DNA of 64,000 bases from Lingula anatina. Its lineage: Eukaryota; Brachiopoda; Lingulata; Lingulida; Lingulidae. The notes beneath the pieces were generated by a model. The model saw nothing but the letters and a program-made list of their open reading frames with translations, ran no database searches and was not told the origin of the DNA. Shown here one piece after another: positions 21,979 through 34,206 of the stretch (positions within the stretch are counted from its first letter, which is position 1; every line of letters begins with the position of its first letter). The stretch is from the NCBI RefSeq assembly GCF_001039355.2, contig NW_019774025.1:385626-449625 (forward strand). Reading direction: 5' to 3'. Both the position numbers and the translations under genes were made by a program.

Positions 21979-24900
21979 TTATTAATTATTTTTTTAAGAA
22001 AGACACTTATTAAACTTTGTATGATCTTCACTGGGAAATTAACTTGATTTAAGTAAAGAAAAGCTGTGTTACCTGATTAACATTATAATACTGCAGCCAC
22101 CTATCGATATGTTGTGCATACATCCCTGGGACCAGACATCTGTTGCGTTGGTCGCGTAAAGCCTTGGGGGCATCATCTTTGGCTGTCACAACCTCGTAGA
22201 ATGAGTATCTTAATGCTGTGCTGTCATTGTGGGCTCGCATATGCTGAACAGAAAGGAAACTTTTAGTTTTACACATAGGGCATAATTTATATCTCACTGT
22301 ACTGCTTACACTTCTTCCAAATCTGTAATTTGTATTTGTCTTACTTTATCCTTCTAAGACAGCAGAGTTCTTGCACAGTACATATTTTTCATGCAGATGG
22401 CAAGAAGTACGTCAATCTTGGAAGATTAATAATATCTTTGGATATTGATCTGATTATAAACTGTTAATAGTAACATATGCAAGATAAAAACGTCACCTTA
22501 CCTGATACCAGGAATAGGCCCTTTTTACTGGGCTGATGAGTATACAGATCAGCTTGGACTTTGGTAATAAAGCATGTGCCCGCATGGGGACACGTTCTTT
22601 ATCAAAATAACTGGCACTCTTTTCAAAAAGGTAATTCTGAGATATATTTGTGCCTGGGACTGGTGGAGGGAAGAACTGCATATACCTGAAAGACAGAAAT
22701 TTAAATCATTCAAACAACAGTGAAACAGTCTGCTATCTTAACACTGGTGCAATGCCAAATCCCAGTAAAACTGGACCAGTAAAATTTTGTAAATTTGCTC
22801 AGTTAGAGGCCATTGTTTCTGCTTTGGATTATTAGATTCTTGGACCTTGCTGACCTAAAAAGACAGTAGGCTAAAGAGTTTTCGGCACAGGGCTAATACC
22901 CAATAAAAGTACCACTCTATGTAGATAAGTCAAACTCGGGGATTCTCACTGAATGCAATCAAATTAATATGCCTCCTCTTGTTTCCAAAGTACTTGTGTA
23001 ATCACCAGCATATCTGTATTCTACTCACGGCCAGGAGGAGGCAAGACAATATCTTTTTAGAAAAGCCAGTCATGATTCTCTTACCAGTCTAGTCCCTTGT
23101 AATAATTGTTTCCACTGAAAAACTGAACCTCCTCGAATGTTTCTGGGCTCCAAGCATTGCTGGTAATGGCAGGATGCATAGACAGGAAAGAATAAAGGGC
23201 GGTGGTACCTGGAAAAATACCGGGAAATGTTTAAGTACACAGGTGTCTTGACAATAATTACAAGTTTAAGGTAACCATCCATCAGGGCTCTGTAACTCGA
23301 AAGCATCACATATTGCGAATAGTGATATCACATAGAGGCTAAAATGTATTATATGGGACGAGTATGGGCAAGTTATGGAATCAAGACGCTTGCGCTTGGT
23401 CACAATGCACGATGCTTTTGAGTTACAGGGCCCAGAATTTGGAAATTAAATCTGTTCTGGTCTTCTAAGTCCATGCTGATGCAATCCAGACCACAAATAT
23501 CTGATCAAATCTCATGAACTATCCAGCAAATTATGTAAATGAATGAAGAAGCTTTAATCAAGTACACAGAATTGTTAGTTTCCTTAATTTAAATGACACT
23601 GTGATAACTGATGTATTCAATATAAAGGCACAGCAGCCAAATCCCATTTCATGTAAAGGTCAAGTGTAAAGCCTGGAACGATCTGCTAATGAATAACTGT
23701 TTAAACTGATTAGTGACCTGTAGAATAGTCAGTTCATCAATAATTCAGATAGGAAATGGTGGTAAAACATTAGTTTCCAATGTAATCTAGACCATCACAG
23801 ATAGTTTGTGTAGCTTTTTCCACAACTTTTGTTTTACTAAACATGTATGTGCTAAGATTAATATACATTTTCCACTCAATTTTAATGTAAAAGTAGGTGC
23901 ACAGGGGAGGTAACTACATATGGAAAGCTATAATTTACAAACATATTACCTGTTTTCTGTGGCCCAATAACTAAAAACCTTGGCAAGCGATCGCAAGTCT
24001 TGTTCTTAAACCAGATTTCTCTGTGACGTGGATCCTCGCAAGGATTCTGAAAGAATGTATAGTAAACTAGAAAGGGCATATCCTATAAAACACTTTCCTG
24101 ACCTATAATATTAAAGTACATAAATCCTATATCAGCTGTCCAAAGGCAGAGAGCCCTAGAGATTTCCATTTAAGCCCTTCCATTTACAAAATTCCCTTTT
24201 CAAAATTTCAAGCGTTCATACCTGCCAGAAAGGATCCGCCTCCTCAGGATACATACTGAAGTATTTTTCAGCCAGCACAGTGGGCGGGGCACTGAGAAGC
24301 TTGAGATTGGTCCAACACTGCACAAACTTAAACACGCTCTCAAAGGTGTAAAGGGCCAGGCGGTCACTGCCATAATTGGACATATGAGTCATAAATATAT
24401 TGATCTGAAAAGATGTAGAGCAAATGCTGTTCAGTAAAATATTAGATAATGATGATAACTGGACAGTAAAGCTGTATGGTGAGAAAAATTCATTGAAAAA
24501 ATTTCATTGCCATTGCTTGCATAAACTAATGTTACAGTATTAGTAGAAAACAGGCTCGTGCATAATTTATTTCTATATACTTGTTTTGTTTACAAGTATG
24601 ATGATAGTATACAATCAATGCTGTGAGCACTTGATTCAGCATTAAGATCCCACCAAGCTTATGATTATGAAATACTTGATATATATGTGCAATGATGATA
24701 CTATCTATGGAAATTCACATTGTGTAATATACATTTTTGGATTGTTATTGTTTCAATGTATTGCATGTATTTAGTTAGGTCATAGCCTGTATTTATACTG
24801 CCCTGGGACCACTAAGAATTTTTAATCATAACAATTAAAATAATGAACGGGTACAATCAGGTAAAAGGTTGATAAGTTTGTCACATACTGTCATGAAAAA

Positions 24901-25939
24901 ATAATTTAAGTTATTTTAACCTGAACAATGGCCAAAGAATATATAATTTCACTTAAAATTGATTAGGTTGACACATCAAATAATTGATTTTTTCAAGAAA
25001 CATAAGAGTGAAGAAAAAGTTGGCACTGTGATCCAGTAAGTGCCCACACTTACTGGATTAATGACGATTGTCTGGAAAAGGTCCCCTCCTCTGATACTGT
25101 TTTCAAGCCTCTGTCTGCCACCAGGGTACTGGTTCAGAAACAACGTGTGCGTAAATAACCCACAGGTTTGGCGTGGTAGAACCTGAAAGATGATGTGAAA
25201 ATATAATTTTCTGATTACATGAAATAATGTAGTTCACCTTTCTAGAAATTTGTATGTCCCTGTAAATACAGCAACACTGGGCCAATTTTGCCATGTTTAC
25301 TCAGGTGAACCTCATGAATTGAACCTAATAAATTGCAAATAATCAATACAATGCCCACCTTCCTATTGCATATTATACTTGCTGTTTGACTCTCTACTGA
25401 GGCATAAATGTGACAAAGGTAATTTCATGGTCTGTCTAACCTTCCATTAATATCATCACCAACTTCATATATATATGTACAATCAACCTTCTTGAATGCT
25501 GTCAAAACACAAAGTCTTGCCTTGATTCCCCTGTGTATGAATCCCCTCCTGTGCCTGGCTGGCTTAAGATGAGGGTACTCCTCTGTGCTGGTCACCTTGA
25601 TGTTCCAGATTTTCTTCCAGGCCTCATACAGCTGCTCATGGATGGGGTACACGCCAGAGTGGTGTGGTGCTATGGCATAATTCCACTCAACTGGAATACC
25701 TCGCTCCTATAATGAATGAACTCGAATGCCAAAATCTAAAAGTATATGTTCTATCAATGCCTATGTGTTTTTTTTTCAACAATTAATCTTAAATTTATCC
25801 AAAAGTAAATTTAAATATCTAATGAGTATCAAAAGATGTTAAAATTTGCTTCTTTTAATGTCTATGATAAGAATATCATACGGCAACACATACAAATTAA
25901 TGCTGAGAAATAAGCTTCAATGGCATTTTTTAAAATTGT

Positions 25940-25970
<31 letters not shown>

Positions 25971-28900
25971 TCCCCATGGCACCATCAGTAGAAAAAGTTG
26001 AAAAATTTATACACTTCTTGTCAATCACAGAAAAAATTAGTGGTTACTTAAAACCTTTATTCAAATTTTCATCAAAAGAACTTGCGTGCGTTTCCGAAAA
26101 CCTTTACAGATGTACTGGTAGGAACAGTCATCAATAAAATCTCCACTTTTCAGGTCACAAAAGTAACACTGAAGGCAATAAGACAACCGCAATAGCCAAA
26201 TCATCAATATCTTTGTCACATGGGACCCTGCAAGTGGAGTTCAAACATGGGACTGTACTTAGGGTTACAAAAGACACTTTCCCAGACTTATTCCTAATGG
26301 ACCTCTCTGCTGGACTTATAAATATGATCTTAAATTTTGTGTCTACTGGTGATTACTGTGACTTGCCTGTAGTCATTGGGTTTTTCATTTATTATTGGCA
26401 GAAATCTGAGTTTCATTAGTGTTTCTGCAAAGATGAAATCTACAAAGGGTTGTAAACTACTGGGAAACACAACCTTTTCCAGAGAAATTTCAGTTAACAA
26501 ACTTCATCAAAATTGACATCTGGTTCAAATTGACATCTTACAGGCTCAGTGTGTATGCCAATCAATATATCTTTTTCTAGCTCCAAGTTGGTGTTGCACA
26601 GCACTGTGGTTTGCAAAAAGTAGTTGAGATAACAAGCTTTAAAATGGCTGGTCATCTACTTCCCAGCCCATATTAAGTGGACAACCCTGGTCCTCATAAA
26701 TGAATGAGCATTTTCAGTAAGTAACTTGAATGACATTTATATCGAGTAAAAATCACCTGAAGGTTGATCAAATTCCATGCCAACAGTTCAAATAAAATGT
26801 CCACTTTGAAAGCTACATGTACATCAGCGCATGCTTCATGGCATTTCTGATCATACTTTTATTGTCATTAGTAACAAAATCTCATATCAAAATGCACTTT
26901 CTAGCTATAACTTGTTAATCCTAACTTCTACACAAAAAACATCTAAATTTCAAAAACATGCAACAAGATAATACCTTTTTGTTATGTCAAGCCAAGGCAT
27001 GCTCTGGTGAGAACTTCAATTCCAGTGGTCAAGCTCAATCTGAACTGCCTATATGCAGGCTACTAGTAATAAGTGCATTCTGGTTTTGTATTGCATCTTG
27101 TTGTGTCATGTTGTGTTGTGTTATATGCACTTATTTCAGTGAGAAGTGATAATGATCTTAATACTTTACCTTGTGAAAAAATCCATTCTGGGGACATTCT
27201 GATCAGATACATTCTACTTCTAACTACCCTTTTTTACTCTTAATTACAGGACCATTCAAGAGCATTTAGGACTAATAGAGTACAAACCAGATATTAAGGC
27301 TGACATGTATACAGACATTTAACATTCTATAAATTTGATAAACTGTCATACAGGCNTGGGGACATTCTGATCAGATACATTCTACTCCCAACTACCCTTT
27401 TTTACTCTTAATTACAGGACCATTCAAGAGCATTTAGGACTAATAGAGTACAAACCAGATATTAAGGCTGACATGTATACAGACATTTAACATTCTATAA
27501 ATTTGATAAACTGTCCTACAGGCAAAAAAAAAAAAAAAAAAAAAACGATCTAAACACCCTATCCAAAATCACTGGATAAAACTTGTGTAAATAAAGCTGG
27601 TCCCGCTACTGGTGTATTGGCAAATAATGTTATCAATTTAAGATTGCAAATCAATATATTTTGCCTTACTAAATAGTGTGTGTTGCATTGTAATGTCTAA
27701 TGAAAATTCAATTGTGTTCATGTAATGGGGCACTGTATGAATGTGAACTGCCATATGAGACGCTTAAATCAATGTTTTCTTTAAAAGCTGCCAGATAGAC
27801 TTTATAATGGAAACAAACACCAGCTGACTTCTTGAATATTTGGTCACTTCAAAAGTTCAGTTCAGAAATATGGGTGCTTGGTATTTACAAACTGCAATGC
27901 AAAACATGCATGTGTGCAAAGACTCAAATGTCTCTCTCGATTTCAGAAACTGGAGGAAAAATAGCCAAAGTATTCTTCTTAAAAAAAAAACCTTTAAAAT
28001 GTTTTATCAGAGCACTTAAATGCATAGTGCTATCTTGGACCAATCAATAACCACAGGCAAAAACCAAGCGCAATACCACGTAATGTGATAAACACCCCCT
28101 ATCACACACACACACACCATTTGTTTGAAGGGAAAATTAAAAGCAGGGGCAATATTAAATTTCTATGGGATTTCTATGAAAGTGGTTATGCACAAATGTG
28201 TCATGCACACCTGTACCTCATGGTGGTTAAGTGATAATGGAACTCTAGCTCTACTCTTTCTCCTCATTTTTTTTTCAATAATTTCAATCACACTGAAAGA
28301 TGTATTAACTACCAACATTTCCATCAAAAAATGATGACATTTGAAAAAGTAGTCTCAACAGGATCATTTTCTAACTCGCCTTGCTTGAACCAAAAAGACT
28401 GTATCTTTCAGACAGTCTAACATAAAAAAGATATCCCTTTTCCTTTGTGTGTGTGTGTGTGTGCGTGAGTTCTACAAACTTTCACTTTCATTTTCCCCAT
28501 AATGCTTGTTCTTTGTTAATTGCAAGCTGAATATTAACTGAAGCCACTTCCTGTGATACTACCTGTGCAAACTGCTTGTTGAAGATCATTTCATTCTCTA
28601 GTGTCGACTCATTCAACAGGTGTGGCTGTGAGTGACTCCACATATGACCAAACCACCAAAATTCATGTCTGTAAGCTGATGAGGAAACGAAAGAAATCAA
28701 ATATTTGGGTGTATATAAAATGTAGTGAGAGGGACTGTTGTCGTTTTAGTCCACTGTCTTGCCCCATGTTGCAGTTGTGTGCAATCAGTGACAATGTTCC
28801 TGCTGCCTCTACTGTGACTGGTGAGCTCCCTTCTGCAGCTGCTACCAAAATCCTAGGCATCATCCTTAGTTGGAAAGGGAATATGTTAGCCTTACTTACC

Positions 28901-31173
28901 TCCCTACATCTCCTTGTGGTAGGTCTAATTAGTCAGAGTTAAAGAAAACAAGTACAACAGTTAAAGCATTACCCTTTACCAGAGTTCCATCTGATCCAGT
29001 TGCTTCTAGAAACTTACCACCCACCAGGACCTGTGCTTGCATTCTGTGTTGACAGTGATAGCAAAGGTCTGAAGGGATCAGACTAAAATAGCTGTTGCTC
29101 ATCAGGAGAACTGACTATTAAACACTTTCTCACTTAGTTTCATGCTTATTTCGAGACTGGATGTCTTTTTAAAAGTTGTAAGCTTAAAGCCAGTTTTTGT
29201 CATTTATTGAAAAAAAATTAATGAGATATCACTGTTAACACAAAATTTTAGCACGTGTCACAGCAAACACACATCACCAATCATTGGCACCCTTGTTGTC
29301 ATCATGTGTTCACGATCATCAACATCACCATCATTGCCATTGTCCTACCAAATTACCTGAGCAAACTTGCAATTTTTGGCCATGTCTGCTTCAAGGTGGG
29401 ACTGATTGCTATACTTATGCGGCTGTGTGTGCTGCCACATGTGATCAAACCACCAAAACTTAGACTTGTGCTCTGGAAGACAAATACCCACATAGATTGC
29501 CAGTGAATTTGTGGGACACACATATATATTCCTTCCATAAATCTAGTAGTCAATGCAAGGGTCGACTATGCATTTTGCACTTTGTACTTTTGCACTTTTT
29601 ATTTTAGTTCAAAACAATGAAAAAACCCAGTTGGCTGGGCTGTTTAAATCTGAAAGAATTTTATGTGATATAAACTTTCTGGGAATGTGGCATGTTTAAC
29701 ATTGTATTACTACTTGTCGCTGATTTTATCTATAACTGGATGACTTGAGTGCCTTAAAACCAGTACTCATGGTATGCCTGTAATGCAAAATATTACAATA
29801 CTATGCTTAAAAAAGTCTTTAATGTAATTTCCAATTGTGATACGTTATCAAAATAAGACAAACATTCCATGATTTGCAGTAATTTAATTTTGATAATTGA
29901 AAACATTTCTCAAAAATCTTGTACTGCAGGTTAAGCACTGGCAAAATGCAGTTCTGTATAGTGTATGACCAGACATGCTGAAACTGTCCGTCCGATCGAT
30001 CATGACCGGCAAAATTTGTCTGGACTGGTAAAAAATTGGACTTGGTCGGTCCAAAGGACCAACAAGAGTTTTAAGAGTTGCAATTTTGAATTTACAGTCA
30101 TCATTCGACATACTTCGCTAATAAAATAATATAAAACCCAAAGCGTTTTACCCCTTCCGTTTCAAACCTATCACATTCACAAACAAAAGTAAGCTACCCT
30201 AATCGTACTGGTAGTATCTGTCTCAAACGAATAAGGTGATTTTTGGTCCGACAAAAATCCATTCGGTCCAGCAAATTTTTCATTACTGCCGGTCCAAATG
30301 TCTGGCCATTCTGAAAAGTTTTCAGCATGTCTGTACGCCTTATTCACAATAATAATGAATGTGTTTAGGCATTTTTGTGATTCAGGTACAGCATTACATA
30401 ACAAAAACAGATGTCACTGTCCTTTTAAGTAATAAACTTTTTTAATTAACTAAATTTAATTTTGTCATAATTTCTTGGAGAAAAAGAGGACTATATGACA
30501 TCCACTGTCAATTGTGAATTGTCTTAATGGACTACTGAATGATGGACAAAATGCTACATTAAACATATTTTCCAGTACCCCATGCAACTTCTTTGGCATG
30601 TTGCTATGATAAAAAAAACACAGTTCAAGGGTAGAAAAAAAACTGCACACAACTGGTTGTAAAGAGTAAAATGCCACCACATTGTCTCCCACACATTTTC
30701 CCAGACATTTAGAAAGTCACCAAGTCACGAAAGGTGGTAATTATGAATCCAACATAGTTCAAATATAAAACTTACATCACACATTTTTTTTATACACCTC
30801 TCTCCTTAATGTCACATTTACAGAAACATTTTATCAATTATCTTGTAAAAAAAATACATGACTGGAGGTAATGTTGAAGTCTGTTTAATAACTAGATCTG
30901 CTAAACACCAGACTACTGACTGAAGAAATCAATAGCAAATAAACTGCAAATGTAGTTTTTATGCTTGGCGGTTTGAATATGAAGACAAGTGTATTAAAAA
31001 AACTTACCAAGTAGCCTGTCATCTCCAAGATCTTCCTCTGGTGTTCCATGATGGAAGTATTTAGCAGAAAACCCCAGATTAAAATGGAAATTAGGGATCT
31101 GCTTCTGCCATCGCTCTTGGAACAGTACCATAGCCTAGATAAGTGAAGCATATTTTACTTGGATGAAAAGAAC

Positions 31174-31237
<64 letters not shown>

Positions 31238-32438
31238 AAAAAAATATTTAACATGACAGATTTCGACATAAAAATCAAAGTTAATATGAAAAACTTGTTC
31301 GATATTTCACGTAATTGTCAATTTTATACATAAATTTACATAATTTAACCTAACTGTCAATTCTAGCTTGACCTGAATGCGCACTTACCTCTACATCATC
31401 AGCATGCATCCGAATCCCGTTCCTGCCCACAAAGATGTCATCAACATCCAGAAGTATGTACCTTTCTAGAGGCAGGCTCAGCTTGCCATGGGAGAGATAG
31501 GATAAACTATCCAAAAATAAAAGCCTGTGTAGCCAGAATTTAAACCCATTCCCAAAGAAAACTCTCTGTATTCCATCGCAGAGCCCCAGATCTTGTAGAA
31601 CAACCACCTGCTTCACGTCTTCCCCAACGCTGTCATAGGAATAATGGTCTGTCATACGAATACTAGCATAAGCCAGAGGTTGGTAAGTTGAATGATTGGC
31701 GATAAATACTGTCCAGTCCTCATCTGGCAGATCCCCCTGCCATGTCTCTCCAGCTCGTGTTAAGCGCAGAATGTTAGAGTGCGGGTTTATTTTGTAGTCT
31801 TTTAAAACTAGGTTTGTGTGTATGTACAACTGGAACCCTTCCACCTGGGAGCTGAGAATACCATCTTCTTTGGAAGGTGCAAAGATGATCATACCCACGT
31901 GGTATTCTTTACAATACTTGTCCAAGAGCTGGCGATTCCACTTGTCCATGTTGGTGTAGGCCTCCAAGTTCTCAAAGACAATCACTCCAAACTTGCCTTT
32001 GTCCATATGCGTCAGATAAGGCAAGGACTTCCCTGTGGGCTCCACACGGAATTTTATTCTGGCTGCTTCCAAGATGGCCACAATTTCCTGACCAAGCCGT
32101 GAATATTGTGTTTCCACAAGAACTAAGACGTGGTTGTTGATCCTCATTTTGGCGTCAGAGTCATGGTCCCTGGGGGGGATGCCTATGTCATCTCTGTAGA
32201 TGCTCTGTGCACGGCCCTGGCACTCCAGGTGCGGCACAGGGGGAGAGTTTCTTTCGCCAGCACTTTTGCTGTTGCTGAAGGGGGCGTTGTAAGACAACCA
32301 GAGGAGTACTGCACCCAGCAGCAGAGATCCTCCAAGGATCAGTCTGGTGAGTTTGAATTTTTTCACTGGGCATATTCTTGGCAGAGTGGTGAGACACAGG
32401 AGACTAGAAGTACTACTGAGTCGTGGTTTTCCAGGCAT
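20923..32438 (-). CDS. NDST: Heparan sulfate N-deacetylase/N-sulfotransferase
   Basis: Golgi type II membrane enzyme that removes acetyl from GlcNAc of heparan sulfate and then sulfates the free amine from PAPS. Coding exons: 32438-31389, 31134-31008, one of 29472-29357 or 28675-28563, 25706-25521, 25182-25054, 24404-24222, 24046-23950, 23208-23085, 22685-22502, 22243-22073, 21678-21569, 21145-20923. All phases agree; product 898 or 899 aa (human NDST1 882). A signal anchor ([20 protein letters not shown]) lies near residues 30-49. The deacetylase part has [12 protein letters not shown] (327-338) and HMWxHxQPH (403-411). The sulfotransferase domain starts near 600 with the PAPS loop [14 protein letters not shown] (K627), then [19 protein letters not shown] and [11 protein letters not shown]. 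The intron after 25521 has a GC donor. Complete and apparently functional. Confidence 0.97.
21924..21966. repeat. (TA)n microsatellite
   Basis: TA dinucleotide run in the NDST intron between the exons at 22243-22073 and 21678-21569. Confidence 0.97.
22880..23045 (+). repeat. Half copy of the 16370-16613 MITE
   Basis: Resembles the left half of the PDRG1-intron MITE: GGGCTAATACCCAATAAAAG, TCTCACTGAATGCAATCA and a following TCTGTATT segment appear in the same order. The right inverted repeat is missing. It lies in an NDST intron. Confidence 0.55.
25942..25970. repeat. (TA)n microsatellite
   Basis: TA dinucleotide run in the NDST intron upstream of the exon at 25706-25521. Confidence 0.95.
27189..27523 (+). 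repeat. 167-bp near-identical tandem duplication around one N
   Basis: Bases 27189-27355 recur at 27357-27523 with about three differences, separated by a single unknown base. The arrangement looks like two overlapping or allelic contig ends joined by a one-base gap and not a biological repeat. It lies within the NDST intron between the duplicated exon pair and the exon at 25706. A poly(A) run follows at about 27524-27545. Confidence 0.9.
28563..28675 (-). CDS. NDST: NDST alternative exon 3a (canonical form)
   Basis: 113 bases between acceptor CCTCATCAG and donor GTAGTA, entering in phase 1 and leaving in phase 0. It encodes [19 protein letters not shown] and then an LLNEST glycosylation sequon and [10 protein letters not shown]. 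It matches vertebrate NDST at this position more closely than its sister exon 3b, notably at the end (vertebrate QMILNKEFA). The two histidines of HMWSH are, to my knowledge, metal ligands of the N-deacetylase active site. Confidence 0.93.
29357..29472 (-). CDS. NDST: NDST alternative exon 3b (duplicated, diverged)
   Basis: 116 bases between acceptor TTTGTCTTCCAG and donor GTAATT, with the same entry phase (1) and exit phase (0) as exon 3a. It encodes [19 protein letters not shown], then an SNQS sequon and [10 protein letters not shown]. About 20 of 37 aligned residues match exon 3a by eye. The retained FWWF, HMWxHxQPH, sequon and FAQ ending, with no stop and good splice sites, indicate selection for function. 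Joining 3b to 3a, or skipping both, gives a frameshift and early stop, so the exons should be mutually exclusive. No transcript was seen. Confidence 0.85.
29970..30333. mobile_element. Inverted-repeat MITE in NDST intron
   Basis: About 364 bases whose ends are inverted copies: left CCAGACATGCTGAAA, right TTTTCAGCATGTCTG. The similarity continues inward, with GACCGGCA and a GGACC-rich stretch on both arms. It has no coding capacity. It lies in the intron between exon 2 and exon 3b of NDST and would form a long hairpin in the pre-mRNA. No target duplication is clear. Confidence 0.65.
31174..31235. repeat. (AC)n microsatellite
   Basis: About 31 AC units in the first coding-region intron of NDST, between the exons at 32438-31389 and 31134-31008. 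Confidence 0.97.
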
Positions 32439-32499
32439 AATAACAACAACAACAACAACTCCTCAATATCAAAACTGACATCAGATTGATATGGTCACA

Positions 32500-34121
32500 A
32501 ATCATCTAGTTTTTAATCTCTCCATCTTTCTCCTTTCACAAAGCAGAGGGAATGAGGAGTGGGAGAACAGTACTAGTACCAGCTTTATATTTCAATTTAT
32601 GTAATTGATCAATTCTCCATATCAGATTAATCCATCTGCATATATCATGTCCTAGATTCCATTTGCAAAAAAAAAGAGTGCATTCACCCCATGACAGACT
32701 GTGTGTAAGTCATTCTTAACTTCATGCTAATCTAGCAATCTGGGGCAGAACTAAAATAAATCTCTTTGTACCAAGCTTTTGCTGGAGACTGCTGGTTTTC
32801 CCACAATTACTTCCTTCTGGAGTTCTTTTCAAGCTCCCTGTGTGAAATTTCTGCTTCTTTAAAGTCTTCTAAAACAGAAAAAGCAATGTTTGAGGCAATA
32901 CTTTCATATTTCTTATTTGACACAAAATCAAAATGCGAATGTAAGAAATAGTTATCACCATCAAGAATGATATATGTAATTCTCCTAGGAGGCAAACCTT
33001 AGTCACCTGGGACATTACTATCACCCCACCCACTGAATATAGCTTAAAATATATCTAAGTGCCAAATTCAGGAGAGGATATAAGCTGTCTTCTGGGACTT
33101 CTGTAAGACAGTCAGAATTTTTCAAGTTTGACAGCCATCTAATTTTTCATGTCGGAGATGGTAAAAAATACAGGATGGATCAAGAAAAATAATTTGGAAG
33201 ACTGTCAGAAAATATCTCTGGATCTGCCCCTGAAATTTGTCCAATGCCATATCTTACCCAGCTAATACTCTTCTCACAACTGCAAATATATATCTGTTAT
33301 AACATATGCTAATAATTTTATTATGGATTGATAGGGAGAAATTTAAAAAGCAGAGGGGTTTAAATTTCTCTTTTGCTCATGATTCAAATCCTATTTATAA
33401 CAAGCAATGGAAGGTTACCATATACTCCACCAGGATGTATCCAGAAGATTTAATATAAGAAGAGAAAAAAAATAAGAAAGAAAAATGGGTACCAGGTTTT
33501 AAAATACACCCAGCGCAATGAGCATTAATAACTCAATACCTCCAGGAAGATGCATAGTCTTTTGAGGTATTCTATGTAACCTGAATGTGAGGTCAATTTT
33601 ATTGAATTGTCCCCTTTTTGACAACTGCACTGATTAAAAATGACAATATTTCCAAAAGACTAACAATATTTTATCTTATTTTCTGCATTTTATTATTATT
33701 ATTAGTTTTATGCAACTGGGCCTTAACTTGCTTTTGATCGACTACTATCCTTATTTTCACGCGATTTTTTTTCAAAATGTATTGCCTCGGGCTTAAAAGT
33801 TAAATAGTTTGCGTGTCAAAATGTGTTGATTGTACACATATAACTTCTACAACGAAGATATTATACGTTAATAAACGAATGAAAATATATTTTAATATCC
33901 TTTAAACGCTTTTTTCGTGAGCTTAAGTTTTGAAGTATGCCGTTGAAGTTTAACACAATGTAACGGCATAGCCAATCACCAAGGCTGTCAGTGTCGATGC
34001 CAGCCTGGCTCGAGATTTAATCTTTTGGCGTTTTGTAATCAGACTACTCTCCTATTCGAACTGCTATAAAGTACATTCTTATTGAATGATGATAACTCAA
34101 TATTCTAAGGGACGTACTCAC
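32500..34121 (-). other. NDST 5' UTR intron
   Basis: Sequence between the presumed non-coding first exon (ending 34122) and the exon with the start codon. It contains a dispersed repeat at 33087-33232 and a 60-codon minus-strand open frame (32807-32995) with a protein-like peptide (RRITYIILDGDNYFLHSHFD) that I cannot place. Nothing else is recognised. Confidence 0.4.
33087..33232 (+). repeat. Dispersed repeat, copy in NDST 5' intron
   Basis: Matches 59947-60091: GCCATCTAATTTTT, a GGATCAA block, ATAATTTGGAAGACTGTCAG, AAAATAT(C/T)TCTGGATC and a CCCC tract occur in the same order. Both copies start with a GTCTTC-rich stretch complementary to the later GGAAGAC, so the element may fold as an imperfect hairpin. 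Class unknown. Confidence 0.7.
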
Positions 34122-34206
34122 CTTTATAAGCGGTTTGATAACTTCTGGTGTACTAAACCTCGGCCATTAATCTCCGAGGATTTTGTCATCAATGTAAACC
34201 GGAAGT
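34122..34206 (-). promoter_or_regulatory. Presumed NDST first exon and promoter
   Basis: On the minus strand, a strong GTGAGT donor directly follows ACCGCTTATAAAG (exon end 34122). Upstream lies ACTTCCGG (34206-34199), an ETS-family motif common near TATA-less transcription starts. This fits an untranslated first exon splicing over about 1.6 kb to the exon with the NDST start. The exact start site is not visible. Confidence 0.4.

Noticed and set aside
28990-29075. Possible third, decayed copy of the NDST alternative exon between 3b and 3a
   Set aside because: Minus strand has an acceptor-like TCCCTTCAG and a short TCCTGGTGG resembling TTTTGGTGG, but the frame stops soon after and the histidine motif is absent. 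The likeness is too short to distinguish from chance.
32807-32995. Protein-like minus-strand frame in the NDST 5' intron
   Set aside because: The peptide looks less random than its neighbours, and an acceptor-like TTGCCTCCTAG precedes it, but there is no matching donor or known family. It may be a transposon relic.
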